Source: Bryopsis sp. KO-2023 (lineage: Eukaryota; Chlorophyta; Ulvophyceae; Bryopsidales; Bryopsidaceae). Taken from it: DNA of 64,000 nt. Below the pieces are notes generated by a model, which saw only the letters and a program-made list of their open reading frames with translations, did not search any database and was not told the origin of the DNA. Positions 19,201-30,650 of the stretch are shown piece after piece. The stretch lies in the NCBI GenBank assembly GCA_030272585.1, contig BSYQ01000003.1:930001-994000 (forward strand), given 5' to 3'. The position numbers and the translations under genes are program-made. The stretch's first letter is position 1. The number at the start of each line of letters is the position of its first letter.

Positions 19201-21100
19201 ATCGCAGCCGGGCTTGTTCAAAGTGATGTTTCTCGATGATGCCCAGTTGCTTGTCAAGTATTTTGGCTCCATGTCTGACGTTGGGGTCATCGAGTTCTTC
19301 TTGAAGCAGGGAAAAGCCCATCTGGACTCCGACCGTGAGTTTGTTGGCAATGTGGTTGAGTTCCTGCTAGCCTTGGGAGATCTTGGCTCAGCAGAGCAGC
19401 TTGGCAATATGTTGCTGGATCGAATGTCAGACACGGAGGTTGACACTTCAATTCAGCAAGCAATGAAGCTGTCTTCGACGATCGCAATTGCTTTGGAGCG
19501 GAGAGGGTGCCCATCGGATGCAGAAAGCATTTGGAGAATGATTAGCGACTTAGCTCGTATGATGGACAAGCCCAAGTGCATCGAATTGGCGGATTCTTTG
19601 ACTAATTTGGCTCTGATTGTGGTGGAAGACGCTAAATTCGAAGAAGCTGTGAAGCTGCTGACTGAGGCGCTGGAATTGTGGAGGTCTTTGCTCGGTACCA
19701 AGCATCCGAAAACAGTGTCAGTTTGCGTCAAGCTCCAGGAAACCAGATTTTGCCGGGGTGAATCCGTCGATATGGAGTTGACACTGAGGGAATCTTTGGA
19801 ATGCAAGCAAATGATATGGGGAGGAACCAGTCCTCGATTGTTTCAACCCATCGAAAAGCTGGCTCCCTTGATTTTGACTCGGGATGGAGATGTTGAAGAG
19901 GTCTTGGAGTTGCATGCGCAATTGGTGGCGATTATCGACCGATTGACTGGGGATGAGCGAAAAAAGTGTGCCAGACTGCTATGGGAACTGACGCAGGCCG
20001 TTCAATCTCGAGGAAGCCCGGACTCGATGGAAAATGCTCTTCTCGAATGCCACGAGAAACTGGAAACTGCGTTGGAGGGTGCTGATGAAGATTTGATAGT
20101 GGATGTGTTGGGTAGCTTCGGGTCGATTCTGGATGCCCAGGGAAAACATCAACAGGCAATTTCGAAGTTGCAGAAAGCGGTTTCGATTGTGGAGAGAACT
20201 CGTGGAGAAAACGATGTGAGCGTTGCATCAGCCAGAAACAACTTGGCTTGTGTCCTGTTTCACGCTGGGGATTTGGCTGGGGCGGAATCGCTGCACAGAA
20301 AAGCGCTTGAGGTCAGGAGGAAAACGTACGGGGAAATCGATGAGAGGGTGGCCGTATCTATCGGAAATCTGGGCAATGTGTTGGAGGCGGCGGAGCGCCA
20401 TGCTGAAGCAGAAGACTGCATGAGAAACGCTCTGGAGGTGTGGATACGACTGATGGGGGAGGAAAACGCTCTGGTTGCGACGGCTTTGAATAACTTGGGC
20501 ATGGTGTTGGAAAGCCGCAACAAGTTGAACGAGGCCGAGAAGATCCATCGAAAAGCTCTGGAGTTGTGGGTGAAAATCAACGGGGAAAACGACTTGACGG
20601 TGGCATCAGCGGAGAGCACCTTGGCCAATGTATTGGAGGGTCTGCAGAAATACGATGAGGCAGAAGCTGTTTATAGGAAAGCGCTGGACATGTACGAAAG
20701 GGATCCTAATGCGGATGATGTCATGGTCGCATCAGCCATGAATAATCTGGCGCTGGCCTTGGAAAACTGCGAGAAATTGGATGAGGCGGAAAGCGTCCAC
20801 CGGAAGGCGCTGTCGCTTTGGCAGCGGACCAAAGGGGAGCACAATCCTGATGTAATAACATCAATGACTAATCTGGCTTTTGTTCTCGAAGGGAAGGAGG
20901 ATTTCGAGGGGGCCGAAGAGTTGCTCAGGAAAGCGGTCAAGCTATGCAAAAGTGTGCATGGTGCGAATCACCCCGAAGTGTGTGGGGCGATGGAAAATTT
21001 GGCGGGGGTGTTGGAATCAGGGAACAAGCAAGAAGAGGCGGACAAGCTGCGAGTGAGTGCGATGTTTTGGAAGCAAAAATACTATCAGTCGCAGCCCTAA
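16220..21100 (+). CDS. NB-ARC-like STAND protein with kinesin-light-chain-type TPR repeats
   Basis: One open frame of 1626 codons with no intron. Residues 1-155 form a helical domain of unknown type. Residues 160-640 are an acidic, disordered linker rich in E, V and P that carries four S[KR]IP motifs (Ser350, 426, 517 and 555), each followed by prolines. Residues about 655-1000 look like an NB-ARC/STAND NTPase: a degenerate P-loop position (TIVKGDGRFCVGWIIRHF) lacking GKT/S, a Walker-B-like strand LLIIEDL near 760, an ILATSPS strand near 785 resembling the sensor strand, and a CRGNFSGLL motif near 842 resembling GLPL. From about 1080 to the end are TPRs. At least six from about 1326 follow the 42-residue kinesin-light-chain pattern (NNLA.VL....... 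AE...RKALE). STAND proteins with TPR sensors act as signal-triggered switches. Because the P-loop is eroded, this one may not hydrolyse ATP. ATG 16220 is the first in frame after an acceptor-like TTGAG. Confidence 0.85.
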   Translation: MAAHHYAPIPDVDIAADAEHLQNSVKVAKREVSYPNRVVSAAFADFCDCTLDMLSQLIQNITEMVDKQSGWLEPHNVAKETIRKILAVADLFDENQVEGLDELCEVLAFIKQKSAAFRSENRCCGMFVGVHAKQIADASGRLKALGVKLKLQEFLDWRSQPPRNQPIETVPPETVIDSSEGLEIEAGDEEVEPMGMEGGDTEGAEESNVQSEDPLIEIDEQEVVGEDGDRSQTALVEIEEQEVEVDIPEADVQADESVGSVVVEEEVVQDFSLHSASPAADVQLSDEKPVGELDEGEPENLAVKPIERQGSIPVAPAVKGEEADLVGEVIESACAAIGPISDAPTVEMRSKIPTPPPSPLPVNIEVEENLIDLPICEEVVAEEGDSSGSQSLKQQEEVVDSSGISGLASQGAPHDLVVEDAFEPHSRIPPPSLLDIVDGEVGLQQPHNVKTHMVAVEVGEESPPVGLVDRYECKEADAKHSSSEIFVESQQLVDLEEKISEEIRGECFEWTSRACSSRIPTPPERSTGGGTNGKPCDQSKVVGHFKMDKIRSLTSRIPPPPGMYGNEKEALGGRTLLREASFSSRKTLVESIPEESGGDIYWADVVTDEEQASPNKAPDGGSECSVDVACVVPTVPAEEGVAQLDVGVLSLIEGKVLDRDSPSMCTIVKGDGRFCVGWIIRHFLERKRIVEEFGGLVFSLRAGEVSCDQTGSRKLLDLFHRKLLMAGRGSEIDFTSNLSGGWDVESLIYQCREILAGRRCLLIIEDLVKNHVAVLEPFLVLGIGILATSPSMEDISGSGDSSVSVVEVDRLPESDALRFFRQAIGEGFEKESHHDQSIVNSCRGNFSGLLVSAALVNHRVEWEAVSKMAATREIASKFTGGDFNTLDGKNIPELSVCIDRLPECDRELFARLSAFPSNTAIPAVIIRGVWGEPEPADLARKLAMFETLLLVWCCGEGRWLLDENQHALAELQANSDGNREGLLLESTHRMAECVSQPGLFKVMFLDDAQLLVKYFGSMSDVGVIEFFLKQGKAHLDSDREFVGNVVEFLLALGDLGSAEQLGNMLLDRMSDTEVDTSIQQAMKLSSTIAIALERRGCPSDAESIWRMISDLARMMDKPKCIELADSLTNLALIVVEDAKFEEAVKLLTEALELWRSLLGTKHPKTVSVCVKLQETRFCRGESVDMELTLRESLECKQMIWGGTSPRLFQPIEKLAPLILTRDGDVEEVLELHAQLVAIIDRLTGDERKKCARLLWELTQAVQSRGSPDSMENALLECHEKLETALEGADEDLIVDVLGSFGSILDAQGKHQQAISKLQKAVSIVERTRGENDVSVASARNNLACVLFHAGDLAGAESLHRKALEVRRKTYGEIDERVAVSIGNLGNVLEAAERHAEAEDCMRNALEVWIRLMGEENALVATALNNLGMVLESRNKLNEAEKIHRKALELWVKINGENDLTVASAESTLANVLEGLQKYDEAEAVYRKALDMYERDPNADDVMVASAMNNLALALENCEKLDEAESVHRKALSLWQRTKGEHNPDVITSMTNLAFVLEGKEDFEGAEELLRKAVKLCKSVHGANHPEVCGAMENLAGVLESGNKQEEADKLRVSAMFWKQKYYQSQP

Positions 21101-22162
21101 GGGAAAATAGAGGTGTTTTGGCATATTTTTTTTAATTTCTTCAACTTTTCACAAAGGGATGGAGGGCGGTTCAACAAAATGCAATGGAAAAAAAAAGCAA
21201 CGAATTCCAAACTTAGGGATTGTAAGGGGGAAATTTGCCGTTAGTTTTTTTTTACAATTTGGCTTTAATTTACCGAAAAGACTTTTCAAAAAAAGGGAGG
21301 GAGAGGTGGGTGGAAAGAAAAAAAAGGAATGTGATGTTTCATTTTTGTGTGTATTGTTGGTGGGAGTTGCTGGTAGAGAGGGGGGGTTTCGATCATGAAA
21401 TACAGAAGTTTTTGTCATTTTTCTTTGGCGAATGCAATTGTTACAGCATTGAGATGACTCATTGCTGTCATTCGGTGGGTGGCCTTGTATGGATCTTTGT
21501 TTTTTTTTAGTGAATCTTCATGGAACTATGGAAATTTTGCAAAATGATGGGAGGCCAGGGGTCTGGTTTCTGACACTCCTGTATTTTTTGTTGATAATAT
21601 CTTGGCAAGAGGATTTATTAATCAAGGATTGACCTGTTTTGTTTGGAAGGGGGGGGCGATATATATTACAGTTTTCTATCTTAGACATGCTACAAAATGC
21701 ATGGGCATCTTATGATATCTAACACCATACCCAGCAAAATAAAAAGAAAATGTGTCGGTGCTCCTAGGACAAGTTTTTAGCCCCTTGATTCTGCAATTTT
21801 CCTGATATTTTCCCTTACTTTTTAATGACAAATTCTTGGGAATCCATCTTGAAAAATCTCGAAAAATCCTGCAGTGTGTGTGTGTCCTTTTCCCTGGGGG
21901 GGTTGGAAATACCTCTCTGTCTCTCACCGATGGGATGATGCTGGTTGGGGTTGGGGAGGACAGAAACATGGTTGGGCGCGGGCCTCCCAGAACGCATACT
22001 GAATAAGAAAACGCTCACGTGTGTGATGCATGTTCTTCAGATCCTCGTTGAACAGGCTCAGCTCTTCAGCATTGCGGGCGAAATTTCGCTTTGCTTTCCC
22101 GCGTTGATCCCGTCGCCAAAAAACAATCCCCGCCCCAACTTCGCGTGACGTCCGCACCCACG
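21101..22162. other. 3' UTR of the TPR gene and promoter/5' UTR of the HCF173-like gene
   Basis: About 1 kb without a supportable exon. It contains A/G homopolymers, then a CpG-richer 250 bp before the start codon at 22163. An in-frame upstream ATG at 22091 would add 24 residues to the next protein. Confidence 0.45.
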
Positions 22163-25100
22163 ATGGTTCGGCTGCTCGACGCCAAAGTCTCCCCCGCCGT
22201 GTCCCAACGCCTCGTCCGGCCATGTCGACGAGCTGTTCAGCCGAGTCGACCTCGCCTGCGATGTCGAGACGTTGCGGTGCGAGCTGCCGACCCGAATCCA
22301 GACGAGCCCCCTCCTTCGGAAGACAGTGACGACCCAAAATTTGGGCTCGACAGACTGGACCCCGTGCGACTGGGTCGACAGTCCCGACAAGCGTTCGATG
22401 ACGTTTGGATGCAGTTCACGAAACTGTCTTCGCCCACCACCAGCTTTTCCGAAGGAGATATGGGGGTGTTCGCGGACAGCATGTTTGACTTTCAAACGCC
22501 ACAAGCGGAGACGACGACGATTCTACTCTTGGGCGCCACTGGGACGATCGGCAGGGTGGTTTTGAGGAAGCTGTTGTTGCGTGGATATAAAGTCACCGTG
22601 CTGGTGCGAGACAAGGCTGCTTTCGAGAAGGACAATCCTCCAACCGTCAAAGTCGTGGAGGGAGATATCTGCGACTACAAGAAGTGCTTGGAAGCGGTCC
22701 AAGGTGTGGACAAGGTGAAAACTTGTTCAATTTTTTGTCAGACCTTTTTTAAGTTTGCATGCACCCAGTTCATCAGGGTTTTTTTCCTACAGGACCTGAC
22801 CATACCCGCACACTGATGAAAGATATTGTTTTGTGGATTGCTTGAATTGGGGGTAAAAAATAGGTTGTTTTTGCTGCTGCCGCCCGATCCATGGTCACCA
22901 GAGATTTTGTCCGGGTGGAAGATGAGGGAGTTGGCATCGTCTTAAGGGCATTCCAGGTCTGTGTGTTTAGTAAAACTCCCAAAAAATAATTTTAGTTTCT
23001 TGGCAGGGGGTAGATTCATTGTTCTTACCTCTACAAATTTTCGAGGGAAACTTAGTATGGAAAAGCCTCTAAGCCCTCACCCCCCTTGCCCCCAAAAAAA
23101 AACGGAAGCAAAATATGATGTGCACAAAATCAAGGTCAAAGCTTATCTGGAATCTAATAAAGTTTTTCTATTTAATTTTTTTTTTTACAAAAGTTTCGAA
23201 TTACACGTATTAATCTCGGCTTGCATAACAAATGTAGGCGATTTTTTATTCCATTTTATTTTATTCTATTTAGGTGTAGCAGTCGTAGTAGTGGAGAAAA
23301 TTTATCCTTTGAGGAAAACCCAGGGTGTTGATCGGATTGAATGAAATTCTTTTGCTGGTGCGATCAGGATTACAAAAGAAAGAAAGCTGCTGCGAGGGGG
23401 GGCGTCGGGGTCACCGTCAAAAAGGAAATAGCAGATTTTGCAGTGGGGAAAACCGTTGAGACTTTCAAGGTGCAGAATCTGGGGGCGAGGGATAATGAGA
23501 TGCCCGTCACCCAGGAGGAAGAGGAAGGAGAGAGGATGTGGTTCAAAGGGACGGATTATGCCAGTATTGAGCTCTCCGAAAGGAAAAACCTGCACTTCAG
23601 GGGTACGCAGACGAAACAATGATCGTTTTTTTTCCGCTGAAATTCGTAGGGCTTGTCAAAAAGATACAGGAAATGAAGTGATATAAATGAAGCCAGTTGG
23701 TAGATCCATTGTTCTCTGGAAGGTTTTTTTGTGGTCGTTATTGGTGCTTCCTTTCCTCTGTTTCACGATCTGGATTGTGCCCTTCGTCAGGTGAATTGGC
23801 CATAGTGGGCTCCGTTGCGGAAATTGGCCGGGACTTGTCATCTGAAGAAAACCTGGAGGATTACGAAGGGATCATCATCCGGGCCAGAGGAGACACACAC
23901 CCTTATTCCCTTGTCCTCACAGCAGGTTCGTCCAATAGATCAACCTCAATAGGGAGATCTGAACACAATTGAGCGAGCTAAACAAGGATCATAGATGGTC
24001 CCAATAAAAAGGGAGGAAAGAATCGCTCAATCGACAAAAAATTGGGAAATCTGCGATCCATTGGTGGCAAGCCCAGCAAGTCTGGGGTCGTCTCCGCACA
24101 TGCATTGTGTTGAAAACGGTTTTCGGAGGTTTCCATCCTTGACCTGTGGCAATCTCCTGTCGGTTGATGTTACGAAGTTTCCAACAAAAGGAAGGTGTAC
24201 TGAAAAAAAAAACCTTGCCTATGACAGGTGACTACAAGTATGTCTCTCGTTTCCCCACCCGCATGGGGTACTCGACGGCCCGGCTCCCTTTCAATGGATT
24301 CCGACCGGACACCAGTGGCAGCCCCCCGCTCAATCTCAAGGAAGTGACCAAAATCTCCTTGAGATTCGAGAACACAGGAAAATCCACCAGCAGGCCCAAA
24401 CCTCCAGGAGAATTCGACATGGAAGTCGATTGGATCAAGATTCTGCCCGGAGGTCAAGAAACCGACTACGTTTTGATTTCCTGCGCGGGGCAGCCCCGTC
24501 CAGAAATGTCGCAGGCCATGCTGGTTTCCATGATGAACAGCAAAAAGGGCGGTGAAACCCGAGTACGGAACTCTGGGATGGGCTACACCATCATTCGAGC
24601 AACGAATTTGCTGGATGAGCCTGGTGGCTACAAAGCGTTGGTTTTCGACCAAGGCGATCGCCTTTCTCAAGGAATCAGTGCTGCGGACGTGGCTGATGTC
24701 TGCGTTCGATCTTTGCACCAGCCCCTTGCCAGAAACAAGACCTTCGAGGTTGCCCAGGTTTGTAGAACCAAGAGCAATCTTTCTTTCTGTTTTCCTTCTC
24801 CTGGGGGGGGACCTCCCCCTCTCCCCCCCCCCAAAAAAAGCCTTCAGCCCCCAAAGATTTTGTCGTTCACCCAGAAAAGAAAAAAAAACAACAAAAGTTT
24901 GTCTTTCGCTCTGTCTCATTTTTCTGAACCCCCCCCCAAAAAAAAATTCTTGGTCCCCCAAGTATATCATCCTGGATATATGGTTGTTATGCTGTTGTGG
25001 AGATTAGTGTCAACAGGGTGAAGCAAAGGTCAGTGAAGGTTTCGAAGGCAAGGACTTGTTTTCCTGAAGTTTCGTTTTTTTGGCTGATTGCAGGAGCACA

Positions 25101-25204
25101 CTCCTGAAGGTGGCCTTGAAATGTATGAACTGGTTGCCCATGTCCCCGACAAATCCACGAATTACCTCGGTGCTGCTCTACAAAATCTGGAGAAAAACAC
25201 TTAA
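22163..25204 (+). CDS. HCF173: HCF173-like plastid protein (atypical SDR with CIA30 domain)
   Basis: In Arabidopsis HCF173 promotes translation of psbA mRNA for photosystem II repair at thylakoid membranes. Exons 22163-22714, 22864-22956, 23368-23602, 23791-23925, 24228-24757 and 25094-25204 join in frame (1656 nt, 551 aa). The Arg/Ser/Pro-rich N terminus (MVRLLDAKVSPAVSQRLVRP) is a likely chloroplast transit peptide. A Rossmann motif LLLGATGTIGRVV starts the SDR domain near residue 116. A CIA30-type beta domain is inserted (GSVAEIGRD through KYVSRFPTRMGY and ISLRFENTG), and the SDR resumes with GLGYTIIR-like GMGYTIIRATNLLDEPGG and FDQGDRLSQGISAADVADVC. The end (ALQNLEKNT) matches the plant protein's C terminus as I recall it. 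The SDR catalytic Tyr/Lys pair is not evident, as in plant HCF173. An alternative start is 22091. Confidence 0.9.
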
Positions 25205-26090
25205 AGCACCTACCAATCCTTGCAAAAAAAACAGAAAACTCTTTACCTTTTTTCTTGTTTCGGAAATTTCTTGAGAATAGGATCGTCCGTTTTTGGATTG
25301 GGATTATTTTGTCTACATTTTTTTTTACTTTTTTTCGTCGAAACGTGTGGATTTCGGAGAGGCGAACGAAGGTTTGGGATTGTTTTTTCGATCTGATTCT
25401 TGAGGGGGCTTTCAGGCATGTGGGGGGTGTCTTGGGTGACCCGATTAATTTCAATTGGACCAATTTTAACGAAACTGTGTGAAAGGTCCACTTTCCTATG
25501 ATTTTGAGTATCTCCTCTTCAAAACAGATATAGATATTCCACACAAGCTGCGGTTTCCTTCAAACCACACAAGCCTCCCACTCCACCCCTGCAGTTGAAA
25601 AAAAAAAAAATTGAAAAAAGTTGAAATAAAAGATTTGGATGTAGACACTCAGAAAAGCCAATGCTCGGCCAAGTCACTGTCCAGGGTGTAGATTTCTTTG
25701 ACGCCACTTCAGATTTCCAGTTCTCTTGCCCCGAATTCGCAGGTAGTTCGTGCGTGTCGATTTCGCTGCGTTTCCAGACGGAGGGACGTACCAATTTCCG
25801 CCGTTATTAAAAACTTGTTTACAAACGCGCCTAATTCCCACTTCAACCCTCTTTTTTTCCAGCTCTCTCCTTTGGTAACAATTCCGCGACCGCAGGAGAA
25901 AAAAACAGAGGGGGGAGACGGATCGACCCGCGATGGACTATTGTAAGGAGTGACAGCGAAGGAAAACCGAATAACAGCAGCGAACACGAAAGCGACCGAG
26001 GTCTTATACCGAGGAAATTCGCGGGCTCGCTTCTGGAGGTCGCGGGTCGAGATTATCAACTCGAGCGGACGTGTGGGAAAGGAACGCACT
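25205..26090. other. Intergenic between the HCF173-like and R3H-SUZ genes
   Basis: 3' UTR-like poly-T/A DNA, then a more GC-rich 300 bp that is probably the promoter and 5' UTR of the R3H-SUZ gene. No gene was recognised in it. Confidence 0.45.
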
Positions 26091-29000
26091 ATGAATCAAG
26101 TGGCGGAAGGAAACGAACCGGAGTCCTGGGAGGAATTGGAAAGTCTCAGCCTCAACGACACTCAACAGTTGGCGCAGTCGTCCGATGGTGCCGAGGCGGG
26201 ACTTCCGTGCGTATTTGGTGCAATGGGTTTTTTTTCACTTTTGTTCTGGGGCCCGGCGTGTTTTTCGCCCATTCATGTTTGCGCAAGGGTGACGTCCCGC
26301 CCTGAGTGTGTCCTTTTCTCATGTCGACTCGTTGCAGAGCTGCCAACCAGGAAACGGTTGGGGAAAACGCTCAAGAGGGGCCGGACGCGGCAGATAACCC
26401 CGACGAAAGCGAAACGCCGAGGGAAGGGGTGATGCCAGGAGCGCCTGATGTAGATAAGGCCATCCAGGAAGCTTTGCAAAACCCACGAGAAAGAGCGACG
26501 GGTGTGCAGGGGGACTGGGGGGGTTGAACGCTGGAAAAATAAAATAAATAAAATAGAAGTTGCCATACCAGTTTAATTAACTGGTGTGGTAGCTGTCGTT
26601 GTCTCTCTGGACAAGGGCTTTATTGATTTATTTATTACGCTTTGGATTTTATTTGTTTTTGTTTTTGTTTCGCCCTCGGCGGGTAGTTCTGCGCGTTGAC
26701 GTGGAGGTGGAAAAATTCGTCCGCGACGCGAGCCGAACAGTTCTGGAGTTTGGAGCAGAGCTGACGAGCTACCAAGTGGGTAATCCTTCCCATTGATGGA
26801 ACCTTCCTGAACAACTGATAAACTGAAAACAGTGAAGGGAAGCTTTTCAACAATCCTAAAGAAAAAACCCTGGGGAAAGGAATGGAATGGTTTTTTGGGG
26901 GACACTTCAAGCTCACTAGGGTCGGCCTCCTTTGAATGAACCCCCCAAAAAATATAAATATTGGCATATTTGCCCAATAAAAGGGAGCAAAGGGAATATG
27001 TTGCTTTTTCGCGTGAGAGCAATATTGCAGACCATGACTGACTGTCATCCACAGAGGTTGCTTGCCCATCGAGTGGCTCAGTATTATTTGTTGCAAACTA
27101 CGAGCATTCCATTGGGAAAAGGCATGTCCAGAGTCGTTGCGCGAAGAACACCTGAAACGAAAGTCCCTGAGGTGAGCCCCACAAAGTCAAAACTGGATGA
27201 ACCAGCCCTACATAGAGTCGAGAGAACTCCCAACACCCACACACAGCCAGCTGCAAAAACATGGACTTCAAAAGAAGAAATGCAAGTGCACCAAAAAGAC
27301 CTCTTTCCAGGCACCCCAATATTTTTTAAACAGAGCTTTACTAAAGCTGGGAATATCACTCAATTTGGAGTAGCATTTGAAAAATTACTTTCCCCCCTTC
27401 CCTGATGTAGTTCAAGCCTCCATCAGCCAACAATTGTAGTAGGGCTCCATTTGGAGCGTAATTTAATGAAAGGGTTCCAAAACATCTCACTATGTTAAAC
27501 CCGCCCGAAAGAAATTCAGGAGAAATTTTGATTTTTTGAAAGAGCTTGGGTGTGCCCAGATCCGTGTCACTGAGCTGAAGGATTTCTATCTTCCCCCTGA
27601 GATGGCCAACCCCAAGGCCACCCCAGAAATCACCATCAAACGCAGACAAGGGGCTGCTGTGGGCCGGGCACCCCCTTCGAGTGCGAATGGAGGGGCTGCT
27701 GGTTTGCAAGGCACGCGGAGTGTCAAGCAGCGCGAAGAGGAGTACAAATTGGCGAGGGATCGAATTTTGGGAAATGATGGGGACCCTCATTCCGAGGCGA
27801 ACACCACATCAGAAAACGGACAGGGTGGAGGGAGGGGTCCACCCGGGGAAGATTTGCGAAGAAAAGCGGTTTTTAGAAACAAGCAGATGGAAATGCAGGA
27901 TCCGGACTACAAGCGTGGAACCAATCGGTGGGGTAGTTGACCTTTTGCTTTGGATGATCAGATTGCATGTCTGGAATTGAAATATGGTCAATGGATATGT
28001 TGGAATTATATATTGCTCTATTGAACTCAAGGGCAATATGTGTTTGTTTCCATGAGCAATGTTTTCTGACTGCGTGGGAATTCAGGACCAAAAAATTGTT
28101 TTACTACCCTATCTCCAAAGTTTCAAAAGAATTTTTCAATGATTTCTGGATCGGTGTTTTTGCAATGAGACTGGTAGGTCTAATAGAATCCTTTTGACTC
28201 CTATTTTTTATTGGCGTCAGGTATGCAAGAACCATGTTTGATCCAAATTACAACCAACAGCACTTTGACCAGCAGCAGCGGGGTGGAATCTACAATGTCC
28301 CAACATACAGCTCCGAGGTGCGATTTTTAAAAAAATCGGCCAAAATAAGCAGCAGACCCATTCTCTTATGATGAAAAGTAATACCGTGTCTTTACTTTTA
28401 ATTGAAACACAGGCGCCAGTCGCATTTTGACGAGCTGAGGTTTTCAGTCTTAATGTAATAAATATGAAAAAAAAAAATGAATATCAACATACTGCTCATA
28501 TTTGTCCTTCAGTTCCCGGCTTTGCCTGGTGCCCACCCAGCACCTCAAGCTGCAAACGCTGCACAGAACTACTATCCTCAGAACATGCCTGGGTGGGGCA
28601 TGCCCCCGTCCATGGCCCCACGTTCTCACCCCGGAGCTGCCCGACCTCAACAGAATTTCCAGCCTCTCGGCCCCAATTCATCGGTTCCTCAGTCGCCAGG
28701 TCAGCCTCCCTCCTACGGAATGCAACCGTACCCGATGCCCCCCATGGGCTACTCTTATTCCCCCGAAATGGGACCTGGCCAGCAGCAGAATTTCCACCAG
28801 CCAGTAACAACAAGCGCGATGGGGTATCGTGGCGTTCCTCAGTGGAACCCTCGACAAATGGGTAACTACAGAATGCCCCCGGGTCCAGGGCAAGACTCGA
28901 TGGGAATGGTGCATCCTATGCATGGCATGCATCAAATGTATGGGGGCTATCCACCGCAGGGACCAGGTTATCACATGGATTACGGGGAAATGTCCCGGGC

Positions 29001-29154
29001 GCAATTTCAGATGCATTCAATGAATGGGTATGGGGGAGGTCAGTATGGGGGGCAGGATGCTGGCGGTGTAGGGCAGTTGAAGCAAGGGGAACAGCAGAGT
29101 GGTCTCGCTTCAAAGCACAAGACCTCAACCAAACCTCAACCCGTGGAGAACTGA
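26091..29154 (+). CDS. R3H-SUZ domain RNA-binding protein
   Basis: Seven exons (26091-26206, 26338-26501, 26687-26775, 27055-27171, 27560-27927, 28221-28317, 28513-29154) give 1593 nt and 530 aa. The N terminus is acidic (about 95 residues). An R3H domain follows (LRVDVEVEKFVRD through YQRLLAHRVAQYY), carrying the RxxxH signature RLLAH. After it comes a SUZ motif: TPEITIKRRQG followed by the Lys/Arg/Glu-rich VKQREEEYKLARDRILG, the family's 'REEEY..AR.RI' pattern. A repeat of the YARTMFDPNYN type and a long Pro/Gln/Met/Gly/Tyr-rich low-complexity C terminus follow. R3H-SUZ proteins bind single-stranded nucleic acid and often act in mRNA fate in the cytoplasm. The disordered tail may drive granule assembly. 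The junction at 27171/27560 was chosen because the other AG acceptors give stops. Confidence 0.88.
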
Positions 29155-30650
29155 CTTGCTTTTGGGGGTTTTCCAGATGAACAAAAAAAAGGGGAGGGTA
29201 AGGCCATACATACACACAAGGGGGGGGGAAATGATATCGTTAATTTGTAGGGGGAAAAAGGGTGGGCTTCTGGGAATGGCGAGGGATAGAGAGGTCCATG
29301 TACAGGGGGGGCTGGGGGGGGTGGGGGCAAGGGAGAAAAAATTGAACAAGAGAGGACCGAAGAAAAATGCACAGGATTCATGTAGGGTTGTGACAGGTCG
29401 AAATGGTTTTCATGTTTTTGGCGGAAAAGTTTTTATTTCCCTGGGAAATAACAGTTCGGCAGGGTTGGGGAATGTCAAATTGTGGCTTATGTTAGGTGTT
29501 CCCTGATTGTTTTCTTTTTTTTCCCCTTGGGCCCCTCCCCCGTCTTTCTCTCTTTTTGTGGTTTTGTAACATCTTGGTTTTGCATTAAGGCACATTGGTT
29601 TCTGTTTGGAGGGTGGTTTTTTGAACCGTTTGTACGTACACAGCTCTGCCTGGATTGGTGTTTCTCTGTTGTACCTGGAAGCTGTGGCTGTGTGTGTTTA
29701 ATCGGTTTGAAAGAAAAAGGGGAAAAAAAAACATTACAGGATGGCTTATCCATCAAGAAAACTGCTTATTCGATTTCATTTCAAACTGATTGATTGGTTT
29801 GGTCTATTTTCTTGTTTTTTTTTAAATGGGATTCTTGCTTTGAAAACTGTTAACTGGAGGGGACAAGCAGAATTGAAAACCAAAGAGAGATGTAGGGGTC
29901 AATTTTCCGAATGGTTGGGAGGTTTGATGTGTGGTGCCAAGGTTTTTAGCGATGTTTAAAGATTTTGGTGTATGTATGTTCATGAGGGCTTGAGAGGGAG
30001 TTGGGCGAACTAGAAAGAGGAAAGGGTTGGGGAGGTTGTTTTGGGGGGTTGGGAATTATAGGGGTAAAAATGGAAGGTTAGCCAAGCAATGACATGGGAA
30101 CAAGACAACAGAAAAGAAAGAAAGCAAAGCAGAACCTGGAAATTGTGCTGCAGGGATGTCGATTTCATGAAAGGGAGGAGTTTCGTCATGTGGTGGTGTT
30201 TGGTGTCAGTGTGTTTTTTCTTATTGGAACCTTTTGGGCCGGGGGGGAAGGGGGTTGGGAGTGAGATGCATGGTGTCGATAGTTTTCAGTTATTGCTTGG
30301 TATTTCCTTGTAATTGATTTTGCACTGACGTGGCAACTTATTGCATTTTTTCAAATACTTCAGTAAGTTTTCTCTCAAGATTTTCAACCTTTTTTTCAGG
30401 ATGGGAACTGCACACACACCCCTGGTGGGGAAAAAAATATGTTTTGGTTAAAAGACAAAATCGATAAAGAGCCATAATCGGTGTGGCAGCGAATGTATTG
30501 GTTGCCCATGCAGCACCACCCCAAATTGGGTGTCCAATCTTTCAGCAATCCATCCCTTCAATATGTCCTCCTAGCTAAAGACTTCAAAAAACGCCTGCCT
30601 TAGATATCATTCAGCACGTCATATCTAAAATTGTCAAAGCAATTGGGGTT
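29155..30650. other. Convergent 3' region between the R3H-SUZ gene and the channelrhodopsin gene
   Basis: About 1.5 kb with poly-G and poly-T runs. It presumably contains both 3' UTRs. No coding exon is supportable. Confidence 0.5.

Noticed and set aside
24170-24970. 266-codon minus-strand open frame
   Set aside because: It is the reverse complement of the large HCF173-like exon and adjoining poly-C/A intron sequence.
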